A model generated the notes under the pieces. It had not been told where the DNA came from. It ran no database searches and saw only the letters and a program-made list of their open reading frames with translations. From Streptomyces zhaozhouensis (lineage in GTDB: Bacteria; Actinomycetota; Actinomycetes; Streptomycetales; Streptomycetaceae), in contig NZ_OCNE01000002.1 of NCBI RefSeq assembly GCF_900230195.1, positions 434,001 through 498,000 on the forward strand: DNA of 64,000 nt. The letters run 5' to 3'. Position numbers and translations under genes: made by a program. How positions within the stretch are numbered: the first letter of the stretch is position 1; each line of letters opens with the position of its first letter. Of this stretch, positions 1 to 7,955 are shown piece after piece.

Positions 1-540
1 GCCCCCGAACAACAGGAACCAGACCACGAGATAGGCGAACGCCGCCTGCACGTCCGGCTCGGTGAGCCAGGAGACCAGCAGAAAGAGCGCGCAGGTCAGC
101 AGCACGGTGAGCAGGCCGTACGCGTTGCGCGTCATCACCAGCAGCGCCAGCAGCAGCGCGGTGGCGCCCCACAGCAGCGCCGTGATGCGGCCGGCCCCCA
201 GCAGCGCGGCACCGCCGAGCCCCAGCAGCGACGGGGCGACATAGCCGGCCGCCGCCGTCAGGATCATCCCGAAGCCGGTGGGTTTGCCCCGCGAGACGGT
301 CAGCCCCGAGGTGTCGGAGTGCAGCTTGATGCCCTCCAGCCGCCGCCCGCTGAGCAGCGCCACCAGGCCGTGTCCGCCCTCGTGGGCGATGGTGATGGTG
401 TTCCGCGTCAGCCGCCAGATCCCCCAGGGCACGACCGCCGCCAGCGCGACGAGGGCCGTGGCCACGACCAGCCACATCTCGGGAGCGGGCTGCGTGCCGG
501 TGACCCGGTCCCACAGCTCCTCGATATCAGCGATGTCCAT
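1..540 (-). CDS. M50-family (site-2-protease-like) membrane metallopeptidase, 3' end missing
   Basis: The frame opens with ATG at 540 and stays open to base 1, so only the first 180 residues are visible and the C-terminus lies outside the window. After a short N-terminal segment and a first hydrophobic helix, the protein carries an AHEGGHGLVALL stretch near residue 50. This is the HExxH-like zinc motif of bacterial M50B-type peptidases. The rest is several hydrophobic segments (about residues 85-180), as expected for a polytopic membrane enzyme. Function beyond membrane metallopeptidase cannot be read from this part. It is divergent from the DUF2637 gene at 751, with about 210 bp between them. 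The call rests on the motif and hydrophobic layout. Confidence 0.75.
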   Translation of the reverse strand, partial: MDIADIEELWDRVTGTQPAPEMWLVVATALVALAAVVPWGIWRLTRNTITIAHEGGHGLVALLSGRRLEGIKLHSDTSGLTVSRGKPTGFGMILTAAAGYVAPSLLGLGGAALLGAGRITALLWGATALLLALLVMTRNAYGLLTVLLTCALFLLVSWLTEPDVQAAFAYLVVWFLLFGG

Positions 541-750
541 GACTGCCCGATCCTAGGGCTATCCGATGAACGCGCGGCCGGCGACCGGGGTCACAACGAC
601 GCGGGGGCGTTGAGGAAACGGTTCGGTCATGTCACGTCCGCTGGGCCACCCGCAGGAGGGCATTCACTCCAATGCCTCACATCTTGGCCGGGACCGCATC
701 GTTTGGCGGAATGTGACCGCACTGCCAGCCGAGGGCGAGGACCGCGACCG

Positions 751-1413
751 ATGATGCACGACTCTCGTGGCGCGGCCTGGCCGCACGGCACCGACGACAT
801 GGGGATCTTCGTCCCGCCCGAACTGCGGCCGGTGGCGGGCGGCTGGGCCTTCGACGACGACACCGCCCGGCTGACCGAGCTGCTCACCTCCGCGCCCGAG
901 GAGGAGGCGCCACCGGCACGCAGACACCGCAGGGCGCGCGCCCGCTTCTCGCCCCCGGCCGACTCGACGAAGGTCCGCTGGCTGCGCTGGGCCAGCCTGC
1001 TGCTGGCGGCGACCACGGCGGTGCTGGTCGCGATGCTCAGCGTGCTGGGCGGACTGATCAGCTACGCGCCGCTGCGGGACGCGGCGGCCCCCGCCCAGTC
1101 GAGCGCCCTCGACGCCTGGTGGCCGCTGCTGGTCTACGGCCCCTGGCTGGTCGCCTCGCTGTCCATTCTCCGCGCCGCCCTGCACCAGCGGACCGCCCGG
1201 CACTCGTGGGCGGTGGTGGTCCTCTTCTCCGGTCTCGCCGTCTGCCTCTCGGTGGCCCAGGCGCCGTGGACCGTGGTGGACATCGCCGTCGCGGCCGTGC
1301 CACCGATCTCGGCGCTGATCGCGTTCCACCAGATCGTGCGCCAGATGACCCTCACCAACCCGCCCCGGCACGCGGCCGTCCCCCGTCAACGGAACCGCAA
1401 CCACCGCGGCTAG
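751..1413 (+). CDS. DUF2637-type membrane protein
   Basis: A 220-residue protein with a soluble N-terminal third (about residues 1-75, ending in a basic stretch) followed by four hydrophobic segments (roughly 80-100, 120-140, 150-165, 170-190). This resembles the DUF2637 membrane proteins common in Streptomyces, whose function is unknown. The ATG at 751 is chosen because a purine-rich GAGGGCGAGG lies just upstream; the frame is open further 5' but without coding character. The stop TAG (1411-1413) is part of a CTAG tetranucleotide that is the apparent target duplication of the adjacent MITE, so the insertion occurred at the stop codon and left it intact. Family assignment is from pattern; function is not inferred. 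Confidence 0.72.
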   Translation: MMHDSRGAAWPHGTDDMGIFVPPELRPVAGGWAFDDDTARLTELLTSAPEEEAPPARRHRRARARFSPPADSTKVRWLRWASLLLAATTAVLVAMLSVLGGLISYAPLRDAAAPAQSSALDAWWPLLVYGPWLVASLSILRAALHQRTARHSWAVVVLFSGLAVCLSVAQAPWTVVDIAVAAVPPISALIAFHQIVRQMTLTNPPRHAAVPRQRNRNHRG

Positions 1414-1575
1414 GTTGTCTCGTTTGGATCTTCGTGGATCAGGGCGCGGCGTCAGATGCGGTGCATCGCAAGGCGCCGGATCGCAGCTCATACTTGGTCG
1501 TATTCGCGCGATTCGGTAACGCAGCGAGGTGCCGTAGCTGGCGTCGCGCCCCCGCGAAGATCCAAACGAGGCGAC
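1414..1575. mobile_element. Candidate MITE (162 bp) with 21-bp terminal inverted repeats and CTAG duplication
   Basis: The ends GTTGTCTCGTTTGGATCTTCG (1414-1434) and the complement of 1555-1575 match at 19 of 21 bases. The similarity continues inward for about 25 more bases, so the element is a long imperfect palindrome. It is flanked by CTAG on both sides (1410-1413 and 1576-1579), consistent with a 4-bp target duplication. No reading frame of useful size lies inside. This fits a non-autonomous element mobilised by a transposase elsewhere. No copy of this TIR was noticed elsewhere in the window, so the parent family is unknown. The right-hand CTAG is shared with the next insertion. Confidence 0.7.
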
Positions 1576-2538
1576 CTAGGTGTGTTGTTCGGGCAGGTTG
1601 GTGACGCGGCTGGCTGGTGTGTGGCCGCCGATGCCGGTGTGGGGTCGGTGGTAGTTGTACCAGTCCAGCCAGTCGGGAAACGCTGCCTGCCGTTCGTTGT
1701 CCGAGGTGTAGGGCCGGTGGTAGGCCCATTCGTCGAGCAGGGTGCGGTGGAAGCGTTCGACCTTGCCGTTGGTCTGCGGTCGCCAGGGCCTGGTCCAGCG
1801 GGGGCTGATGCCCAGGTCGTGGCAGGTCTGGCGCCAGGTGTTCTTGCTGTAGGCCCAGGCGTTGTCGGTGAGGACCCGTTCGGTCACGATGCCGCGCGCG
1901 GCGAACCAGGCGGTGGCCCGGGTGAGGAAGCCGGCGCAGGTGGCGGCGGTTTCGTCGGGCAGGTCTTCGGTGTAGGCGAGACGGGTGTGGTCGTCCAGGG
2001 CGGTGTGCAGGTAGGCGTATCCCGCGCCGTTGCGGCGGTCCTTGTTCGGGCTGCCGGCCGCACGGCCAAGGACCTTGTGGCCGCCGCCGTCGGGGATGCG
2101 GCCGAGCTTCTTGACGTCGATGTGGACCAGTTCCCCGGGCCGGGACCGTTCGTAGCGGCGTACGGGTTCGCCGGTGGCGCGGTCCAGCGTGGACAGGGCG
2201 GGCAGGTGGTGCCGGACAAGGATGCGGTGGGCGGTGGAGGCGGCGATGTCGCAGCGGGCGGCCAGCCGCACCGGCCCGATCCGGTGCTCGCGCCGCAGTC
2301 GCAGGACCTGGTGCTCGACCGGGGCGGGCGTCTGGCGCGGGCTGTGGTGCGGGCGGCTGGAGCGGTCGTGCATCCCGGCCGCTCCTATCTGTCGGTAGCG
2401 GCCTGCCCAGCGGGCGGCGGTGCTGTGGCTGACCTGGAAACGTTCCGCGGCCCGCCGCAGCGGCCAGCCGTCGTCCACAACACACCGGGCCAGACGCAGC
2501 CTGCCGGTCGGGGTCAGCGGGGCGTTACGGTGGGACAC
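1576..2538 (-). CDS. IS481-family DDE transposase
   Basis: A 320-residue transposase. The GTG at 2538 is preferred because CAGGAGGCCCTC sits directly upstream, a strong ribosome-binding site; the frame is open 14 codons further. The N-terminal half has a helix-turn-helix (a RRAAERFQVSHSTAARW stretch near residue 35). The C-terminal half is an integrase core with the DDE residues visible in HIDVKKLGR, VLTDNAWAY and KVERFHRTL. The frame runs to the very end of the element: the last sense codon takes its third base from the flanking CTAG, and the TAG of that CTAG (1576-1578) is the stop codon. No frameshift is visible. Confidence 0.92.
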   Translation of the reverse strand: MSHRNAPLTPTGRLRLARCVVDDGWPLRRAAERFQVSHSTAARWAGRYRQIGAAGMHDRSSRPHHSPRQTPAPVEHQVLRLRREHRIGPVRLAARCDIAASTAHRILVRHHLPALSTLDRATGEPVRRYERSRPGELVHIDVKKLGRIPDGGGHKVLGRAAGSPNKDRRNGAGYAYLHTALDDHTRLAYTEDLPDETAATCAGFLTRATAWFAARGIVTERVLTDNAWAYSKNTWRQTCHDLGISPRWTRPWRPQTNGKVERFHRTLLDEWAYHRPYTSDNERQAAFPDWLDWYNYHRPHTGIGGHTPASRVTNLPEQHT

Positions 2539-2649
2539 GAGGGCCTCCTGGCGGTCGGCGGTAGATGTCGCAATCCACACCGAACCCAGAAGGCCCTCAC
2601 CTGTTCAAGCACCCAGCACGCGTGTCACCAACGTCCCGGGACAGCACAC
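1580..2649 (-). mobile_element. IS481-family insertion sequence, apparently complete
   Basis: The ends GTGTGTTGTTCGGGCAGG (from 1580) and, on the complement, GTGTGCTGTCCCGGGACG (from 2649) form imperfect inverted repeats of about 29 bp that continue into GTTGGTGACRCG. CTAG flanks both ends (1576-1579, 2650-2653), giving a 4-bp target duplication and an element of 1,070 bp. It holds a single intact transposase gene on the minus strand. The left CTAG is also the right duplication of the MITE, so two insertions sit back to back. The intact frame and clean ends suggest a recent insertion. Confidence 0.85.
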
Positions 2650-2678
2650 CTAGGTCCTGTCCCCCGGACAGGACCTAG
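2650..2678. terminator. Perfect 13-bp hairpin beginning and ending in CTAG
   Basis: CTAGGTCCTGTCC (2650-2662) and GGACAGGACCTAG (2666-2678) are exact complements around a CCC loop. There is no T-tract. Before the insertions this sequence would have followed directly on the DUF2637 gene with that gene's TAG stop in the stem, so a terminator role is plausible. It may instead be an excision footprint or solo repeat of a CTAG-targeting element, because both stem ends are CTAG. Confidence 0.5.
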
Positions 2679-2787
2679 CGGAGCACCGTTACCCCTCTCA
2701 CGGCCGTCGCGGCGGCGAAGTCACGGGCCGGGCCCGGGGGTTCGCCGCGCCCGGGTGATCCCCGGCGATCCGGAAGCCGACGACAAG

Positions 2788-2825
2788 AAGGCCCCCGCCC
2801 TGCGTCTCCGCAGGTCAGGGGCCTT
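2788..2825 (-). terminator. Terminator downstream of tRNA-His
   Basis: On the minus strand AAGGCCCCTGACCTGCGG and its partner CGCAGGGCGGGGGCCTT form a long, nearly perfect stem around a short loop, about 8 bp after the CCA end of the tRNA. It is followed by a weak CTTGTCG tract. The position and the strong stem fit a tRNA terminator. Confidence 0.65.
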
Positions 2826-2832
2826 GCTTCTC

Positions 2833-2909
2833 TGGGGTGAGTGACGGGACTTGAACCCGCGACCACCTGGACCACAACCAGGTGCTCTACCAGCTGAGCT
2901 ACACCCACC
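2833..2909 (-). tRNA. tRNA-His (anticodon GTG)
   Basis: The minus strand folds as a complete tRNA. The acceptor GTGGGTG pairs with CACTCAC, with a G-1 opposite C73 (base 2909), the histidine identity feature. The D-arm starts AGCTCAGCTGG, the anticodon stem CCTGG/CCAGG holds TTGTGGT with anticodon GTG, and the T-arm contains GGGTTCAAGTCCC. The CCA is encoded (2833-2835). It lies just downstream of orn, a Streptomyces-typical arrangement. Confidence 0.97.
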
Positions 2910-3010
2910 ATGATCGGCTCGGGCGGTGTCTCACCGCTCGCCAACCGCTCCACGAGTGTACAGGGTCGGGAAGGGTGCTCGCGCGCCCCTTCCTCCCGGC
3001 GGCGACGCGC

Positions 3011-3613
3011 TCAGGCCGGCGGCGCGACGTGCCGCGCGGCGATCCTGCGGGCGGTCTCGGAGTCGGGCCCCGGCTGCGGGACGAAGACGGCCTCGCGGTA
3101 GTAGCGCAGCTCGGCGATGGACTCCCTGATGTCCGCCAGGGCACGGTGGTTGCCGCTCTTCTCCGGGCTGTTGAAGTAGACCCTGGGGTACCAGCGGCGC
3201 GCCAGCTCCTTGACGGAGGAGACGTCGATGACGCGGTAGTGCAGGTGGCTCTCCAGGCGCCCCATGTCCCGCGCCAGAAAGCCCCGGTCGGTGCCGACCG
3301 AGTTCCCGCAGAGCGGGCTCTTGCCGGCCTCCGGCGCGTGCCGGGTGACGTAGTCGAGCACCAGGTCCTCGGCCTCCGCCAGGGTCGTCCCGCCCGCCAG
3401 CTCGTCGAGCAGCCCGGAGGCGGTGTGCATGGCGCGCACCACGTCGGGCATCGACTCCAGGGCGGCGTCCGGCGGACGGATCACCACGTCCACGCCGTCG
3501 CCCAGCACGTTCAACTCGGAGTCGGTCACCAGGGCGGCGACCTCGACGAGAGCGTCGTCGGCGAGCGAGAGGCCGGTCATCTCACAGTCGACCCACACCA
3601 TGCGATCGTTCAT
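3011..3613 (-). CDS. orn: Oligoribonuclease
   Basis: A 200-residue DEDDh 3'-5' exoribonuclease that degrades short RNA oligonucleotides, including pGpG left by c-di-GMP breakdown. The first exonuclease motif (VDCEMTGL, with Asp9 and Glu11) and the late [13 protein letters not shown] motif carrying the catalytic His and Asp are both visible. Length equals the usual family length and the ATG at 3613 is the natural start. It lies 171 bp downstream of adpA on the same strand; the adpA-ornA pair is conserved in Streptomyces, and OrnA is needed for normal development there. The neighbouring adpA adds confidence. Confidence 0.97.
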   Translation of the reverse strand: MNDRMVWVDCEMTGLSLADDALVEVAALVTDSELNVLGDGVDVVIRPPDAALESMPDVVRAMHTASGLLDELAGGTTLAEAEDLVLDYVTRHAPEAGKSPLCGNSVGTDRGFLARDMGRLESHLHYRVIDVSSVKELARRWYPRVYFNSPEKSGNHRALADIRESIAELRYYREAVFVPQPGPDSETARRIAARHVAPPA

Positions 3614-3784
3614 GCGACAACCTTACGTCGCGCAACGCGACCACGACGCTGCGGGCGGCGACCCACCGACGCCGGGGGGCGCCGGGAACCGCGCGAACAC
3701 CCGAGACCGACGCCGGGACTCACCGCCGCGCCCACCACCCCGCACGGCTGTCGCCCACGTGCCCCGCGCCCAGCGCCCCGGCGC

Positions 3785-4891
3785 CTACCGCTCCGGCCGC
3801 GGCCGCTGGGCCGGGACCCGGGGCGTGAAGCCGTCGACCATCTGCTTGGCCCGGCCGGAGCCGTCCTGCTGCCGCGCGCGGTAGGCCGCGCGATAGGCGG
3901 CCGGCGAGGCCCCCAGCTGGCGCCTGAAGTGACCGCGCAGCGCCACCGGGCTGCGGAACCCGCACCGCCCGGCGACCTCGTCCACCGAGTAGTCGGAGAC
4001 CTCGAGCAGCCGCTGCGCCTGGAGCACCCGCTGGGTGATCAGCCACTGGAGCGGCGCGCTGCCGGTGAGCGAACGGAACCTGCGGTCGAACGTCCTGCGG
4101 CTCATGTAGGCGCGGGCCGCGAGCGTCTCCACGTCGAACTGCTCGTGGAGGTGCTCCAGCGCCCAGGCCACCACCTCGGCCAGCGGGTCGGCGCCGATGT
4201 CCTCTGGTAAAGACCGGTCCAGATGTCGATGCTGGCCGGCTTCGGTGCCGTTGCCCCTGCGGGGCGGGAGCACCAGTCGACGAGCCAGGGCCGCGGCCGC
4301 CTCGGGGCCGTGGTCCTGCCGGACTATGTGAAGGCAGAGGTCGATGCCGGCGGCGGTGCCCGCCGAGGTGAGGATGTCCCCGTCGTCGACGAACAACTCC
4401 CTGGGGTCCACATGCACGGACGGGTAGCGCTTGGCGAGCGTCGGCGCGTACATCCAGTGCGTGGTCGCCGGGCGGCCGTCGAGCAGTCCGGCCGCGCCCA
4501 GGGCGAACGCCCCGGTACACAGCCCGACGATCCTCGCGCCCTCGGTGTGCGCCCGGCGGAGCGCGGCGAGCGCCGCCGGCGGCGGCGGTCCCGTGATGGA
4601 CCGCCAGGCCGGCACGATCACCGTGCCGGCGCGCGCCACGGCGCCCAGTCCGTAGGGCGCCCGCAGCTCCAGGCCGGCCGTGGTGCGCAGCGGCCCGTCC
4701 TCACCGGCGCAGGCCAGCAGGCGGTAGCGCGGCACCCCGGCGTCCTGGCGGTCGACGCCGAAGACGGACAACGGGATGGAGCTTTCGAACATGGGACTGC
4801 CGCTGAACAACAGCACCGCGACGACTTCGCGGCGGCGTCGGGCAGCCAGCTTGGCAGCGGGCTCGGGGCCGTGCGTTGGGTCCTGGCTCAT
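3785..4891 (-). CDS. adpA: AdpA, AraC-family global developmental regulator (TTA codon)
   Basis: A 368-residue regulator with a DJ-1/PfpI-like N-terminal domain (about 24-195, including GLCTGAFALGAAGLL) and a C-terminal AraC/XylS double HTH (about 235-340, including SRRTFDRRF and GFRSPVALRGHF). In streptomycetes AdpA activates morphological differentiation and secondary metabolism downstream of gamma-butyrolactone signalling. The ATG at 4891 is preferred because GAGGAGC precedes it; the open frame continues upstream without coding character. Leu228, in the linker between the domains, is encoded by TTA (4208-4210). This is the codon read by the bldA tRNA and sits at the place typical of adpA orthologues. 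The orn gene follows. The upstream region is long (over 700 bp), as for other adpA genes. Confidence 0.97.
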   Translation of the reverse strand: MSQDPTHGPEPAAKLAARRRREVVAVLLFSGSPMFESSIPLSVFGVDRQDAGVPRYRLLACAGEDGPLRTTAGLELRAPYGLGAVARAGTVIVPAWRSITGPPPPAALAALRRAHTEGARIVGLCTGAFALGAAGLLDGRPATTHWMYAPTLAKRYPSVHVDPRELFVDDGDILTSAGTAAGIDLCLHIVRQDHGPEAAAALARRLVLPPRRGNGTEAGQHRHLDRSLPEDIGADPLAEVVAWALEHLHEQFDVETLAARAYMSRRTFDRRFRSLTGSAPLQWLITQRVLQAQRLLEVSDYSVDEVAGRCGFRSPVALRGHFRRQLGASPAAYRAAYRARQQDGSGRAKQMVDGFTPRVPAQRPRPER

Positions 4892-5635
4892 GCTCCTCAG
4901 TTCCCTCGGTCGTCGCATCCTCTCGGTCCTGCACGTTTCCCCCGACGTGATTGCCAAGATCGAATCTACTGTGTCAGGCGAGGTCGGCGGGACAAGTTCA
5001 TCACTCGGCGCTAAATCGACATGACAACGTGGCGCGAAGCATTCGATCAGGAAGCGTTTCACGTGGCGGCAGTTGGGGGAAGTGCGCCTCCACCTCCGAG
5101 CGGCCCCCCATGAGGGCAGCAGCGCTGGAAGCGCCCGTCCACCGGCCGCACGCGGGGTGTTGAAGAGGTGGATGAGCAAGGTGGGGCGGCCGTGCGGAAG
5201 TTGGCTGAAAATAAAAGCCGTCAGCAAGACCTTCAGACCGCGCGCCGGGCGTACGCCGGGGGCGCTCGCGCCCCGGTCGCGCCGCAACACCCCCGACACG
5301 CTCAGTGATCATGTCCAGAACAGGAGCACCCATGCGCCACCCCTTCCCCCTCCGCCCGCCCGACGGCACCTCGGTCACGGAGCGCCAACGGAGGCTCCGG
5401 AAAGTGTCCGAAAGCGTTGCCTGGACGACCACGGATGCGGCATCCTGCACGGTCCCGGCCGCGGGGCCGGTTTCCAGGGTTGTACACACCATCTCTGGGA
5501 ACTAGGTACCTGAACGCCGTACCCTGGAGGTGGAACCCGTGACGAAATGGAGTACCCTCCCCCTTCTCCACGCACTCCACCCACATCTCCCCCATATTCC
5601 CGAGGTCTCCTCACTGACCCACCGTTGAGGCTCCG
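4892..5635. other. Long divergent intergenic region upstream of adpA and the USP gene
   Basis: This 744-bp stretch holds no gene that I can support. Its adpA-proximal part (about 4940-5060) is less GC-rich than the surroundings, consistent with adpA promoters and a long 5' leader. An inverted repeat CCAGGGT (5474-5480) / ACCCTGG (5521-5527), with an inner GGTAC/GTACC pair, lies about 110 bp before the USP start and could be a regulator site. A pyrimidine-rich run covers about 5555-5620. Short frames such as 5305-5505 have no coding bias. Confidence 0.5.
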
Positions 5636-6157
5636 ATGGCTGGATACGAGTTCCCCGAACCAGCGGACCGCAGGCGCGTCGCCGAACCGGCCGACGTCCC
5701 CGCCCCGGCGACCGAGGACCACGCGGCGCGTGATCCCGCGTTCCAGCACGGCGTGGTGGTCGGTTTCGACGGCTCCACGTCCAGCGAGCGCGCGCTGGCG
5801 TACGCCGCCGGCCTCGCGCAGCGCTCCCAGGCGGGCCTGATCATCGTCCACGTGGCCAACCGCCTCCCAACCACGGTGTGGGCCGGCTGTGAGCCGCCCG
5901 CCCTGGTCGACGTCCCCGACCACCGCACCGAGGTGCTCGGCCTTGAGCTGTCCTGCGCCGAGCACCTCTCCGAGCTGCCCTGGGTGCTGCTGGAGCGCGG
6001 CGGCGACATCTGCCACGAGCTGGAGGAGGTCGGGCGCGAGTACGCGGCCAACGCCATCGTGGTCGGCACCACCCACGGCCTGCTGAGCCGGATCTTCGGC
6101 TCGGTCTCCGGCCGCCTGGCGCGCCGGGCGCAGCGCCCGGTGATCGTCATCCCGTGA
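5636..6157 (+). CDS. Universal stress protein (single UspA domain)
   Basis: A 173-residue protein with one USP domain from about residue 38 (VVVGFDGSTSSERAL, the nucleotide-loop start) to the end (SGRLARRAQRPVIVIP, the standard last strand). The ATP-binding loop is only partly conserved: GTTHG...GS rather than the classic G2xG9xG(S/T). It may therefore be a weak or non-ATP-binding member. The first 35 residues are a charged, low-complexity extension. The ATG at 5636 follows TTGAGGCTCCG. It is divergent from adpA; the next gene (6293) is on the same strand but 135 bp away. Family members are usually induced in stress or stationary phase; no regulation is visible here. Confidence 0.88.
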   Translation: MAGYEFPEPADRRRVAEPADVPAPATEDHAARDPAFQHGVVVGFDGSTSSERALAYAAGLAQRSQAGLIIVHVANRLPTTVWAGCEPPALVDVPDHRTEVLGLELSCAEHLSELPWVLLERGGDICHELEEVGREYAANAIVVGTTHGLLSRIFGSVSGRLARRAQRPVIVIP

Positions 6158-6292
6158 GCGTCGCCGCGTACAGCCGGTGAACGCGGTCCGGCCGCCGGTG
6201 GGGGCTTGGTCGTAGGCGGCGAGGGCGCGGGCGTAGCGTCGTGTTCCCCCACGCGCCCGCTCACCACCGCCGAGGCGAGGAACACCGTCACC

Positions 6293-7435
6293 ATGCCCGA
6301 TCACGCACCCGTGCTCACCGACCGCGCCGGCCGCCGCTACCCCGTCGACCGGCCCCGCTGGCGCGGGGACGACGGTTCGCCGCTGATGGTGGAGCCGCTG
6401 CCGGGGATCACCCGCCGGGAGATCGACACCGGCGTCAACTCCCAGTGGCGCTACCGCGCCGCGCTTCCCCTGCCCGAGGCCGAGCCGGTCACCCTCGGCG
6501 AGGGCCGCACCCCGCTGCTGGAGCGGGAGTGGGCGGGGCTGCGGGTGGCCGTCAAACCCGAGTCGACGAACCCGACGGGCAGCTTCAAGGACCGCGGTGT
6601 CTCCGTGATGATCAGCGCGCTGCGCCACCAGGGCGTCACGCGACTGCTGGAGGACTCCAGCGGCAACGGCGGCTCGTCCGTCGCCGCCTACAGCGCCGCC
6701 GCCGGGATCGGCGCCACGATCATCGCCCCCGCGACCACCTCCGCCTCGAAGATCGTGCAGAGCCGACTGCACGGAGCCCGGGTCGAGCTGGTGCCGGGCA
6801 GCCGCCAGGAGGTCGCGGACGAGGCGGTGCGCCGCGCGGACGCGCTGTTCTACGCGAGCCACAACTGGCACCCCCTGTTCCTCCAGGGCACCAAGCTGAT
6901 CGCCTACGAGATCTGGGAGGACCTGGGCTTCACGGCGCCCTCGGCCGTGCTGGTGCCGGCCGGGGCCGGCAGCCTGGTGCTGGGCTGCGCCCTCGGCTTC
7001 GCCGAACTGCGCGGGGCCGGCGAGATCGACCGGGTGCCGCGCGTCCTGGTCAGCCAGCCCGAACGCTGCGCGCCACTGGCCCGCGCCCTGGCGGCCGGCG
7101 CCGAGGCGGTCGAGGCCGCCGACTGGCCGCGCACGCTCGCCGAGGGAACGGCCATCGCCCGGCCGGTGCGCGACCGGGAGGTGCTGCGGGCGATCCGGGA
7201 CAGCGGCGGGGCCGCGACCGCGGTCCCGGAGGAGGAGCTGCTGCCCGCGGTGCGGGAGCTGGCCGCCGGCGGGCTGTTCGTCGAGCCGACCAGCGCCCAG
7301 GTGCTGCCGGCGCTGCGCCGCTTCCGCGCGGCGGGTGTGGTCGGCCCCGAGGACACGGTGGTGACGGTGCTGACCGGCTCGGGCCTGAAGGCCGCGTCCG
7401 TCCTCAGCGGCCTGCTCGACGGGCGGGAGGACTGA
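6293..7435 (+). CDS. Threonine-synthase-like PLP-dependent enzyme
   Basis: A 380-residue fold-type II PLP enzyme. The Schiff-base lysine lies in PTGSFKDRG, followed by the substrate loop SSGNGGSSVAAY and a late TGSGLKAA phosphate-binding segment. These are the landmarks of threonine synthases and related beta-eliminating enzymes. Threonine synthase converts O-phosphohomoserine to threonine. Streptomyces genomes carry more than one member, so this may be a paralogue with another substrate (a cysteate or 2,3-diaminopropionate type enzyme cannot be excluded). No hom or thrB gene is adjacent, which weakens the biosynthetic reading. The ATG at 6293 is preceded by GGCGAGGAAC. Confidence 0.78.
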   Translation: MPDHAPVLTDRAGRRYPVDRPRWRGDDGSPLMVEPLPGITRREIDTGVNSQWRYRAALPLPEAEPVTLGEGRTPLLEREWAGLRVAVKPESTNPTGSFKDRGVSVMISALRHQGVTRLLEDSSGNGGSSVAAYSAAAGIGATIIAPATTSASKIVQSRLHGARVELVPGSRQEVADEAVRRADALFYASHNWHPLFLQGTKLIAYEIWEDLGFTAPSAVLVPAGAGSLVLGCALGFAELRGAGEIDRVPRVLVSQPERCAPLARALAAGAEAVEAADWPRTLAEGTAIARPVRDREVLRAIRDSGGAATAVPEEELLPAVRELAAGGLFVEPTSAQVLPALRRFRAAGVVGPEDTVVTVLTGSGLKAASVLSGLLDGRED

Positions 7436-7754
7436 GCGGCCCGCCGGCCCCTATCTCGCCAGGCGAGACGGCGACACCCATGCCCACTGACCATTCACCA
7501 AATTCCCCGGGTGTGGGACGTGGATTGTGCGTTTGTGATGGGCATAAAGCTCACACCAGCTCCGCCAGCCGCTTCCGCGCGGCCGGTGGACCGGTCGGCT
7601 CGGGCCGATGGTCGGGAGGTGACGGACCCGACCGCGGCCTTCCCCTGCCGGCGTAATGGGCGACGCCGGCAACCTGGGGCGGCCCCCGGGGTTGCGTTTG
7701 GTGGCACGCACTCCCCCCGGGGGCCGCCGCCTATCCCTCCGGGGGCGGCCGGCC
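7436..7754. other. Intergenic stretch between convergent genes
   Basis: No gene is supported here. A short hairpin CTCGCCAGGCGAG follows the threonine-synthase-like gene (about 7455) and may serve as its terminator. Long open frames across this stretch are GC artefacts. Confidence 0.4.
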
Positions 7755-7930
7755 CGACCACCCACCTGGCCGGCGCGGCACCGGTGTCGTCCGCGCCCCG
7801 CCACACCGCATTCGGACGGTTCCCCGCGCCCCCAAGCCGCCCACCGGCCCCGAAGGAGCGCGGGGAACTGCGCGGGGAACCGCGCGAGCAACCGGGCACC
7901 GGGCCGAGGACGACGACAACCCGCCCGGCC
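7755..7930. repeat. Dispersed Streptomyces-type intergenic repeat (single copy)
   Basis: This segment matches the tandem array at 51161-51740: CGACCACCCACCTGGCC..., a CGGCACC...GTCGTC block, a palindrome GTTCCCCGCGCCCCCA...GCGCGGGGAAC and a closing GAGGACGACGACAACCCGCC. The palindrome would form a strong terminator-like stem between the convergent threonine-synthase-like and glmS genes. Confidence 0.7.
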
Positions 7931-7955
7931 CCGAAGCTCCGTGGTCGACAGCGAG

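Noticed and set aside
2675..2953. 92-codon minus-strand frame across tRNA-His
   Set aside because: It runs through the tRNA and its terminator; such hypothetical proteins over tRNA genes are a known artefact.
5305..5505. 66-codon plus-strand frame upstream of the USP gene, with a CAGGAG before an inner ATG
   Set aside because: No coding bias or recognisable sequence; the area is better explained as a regulatory region.
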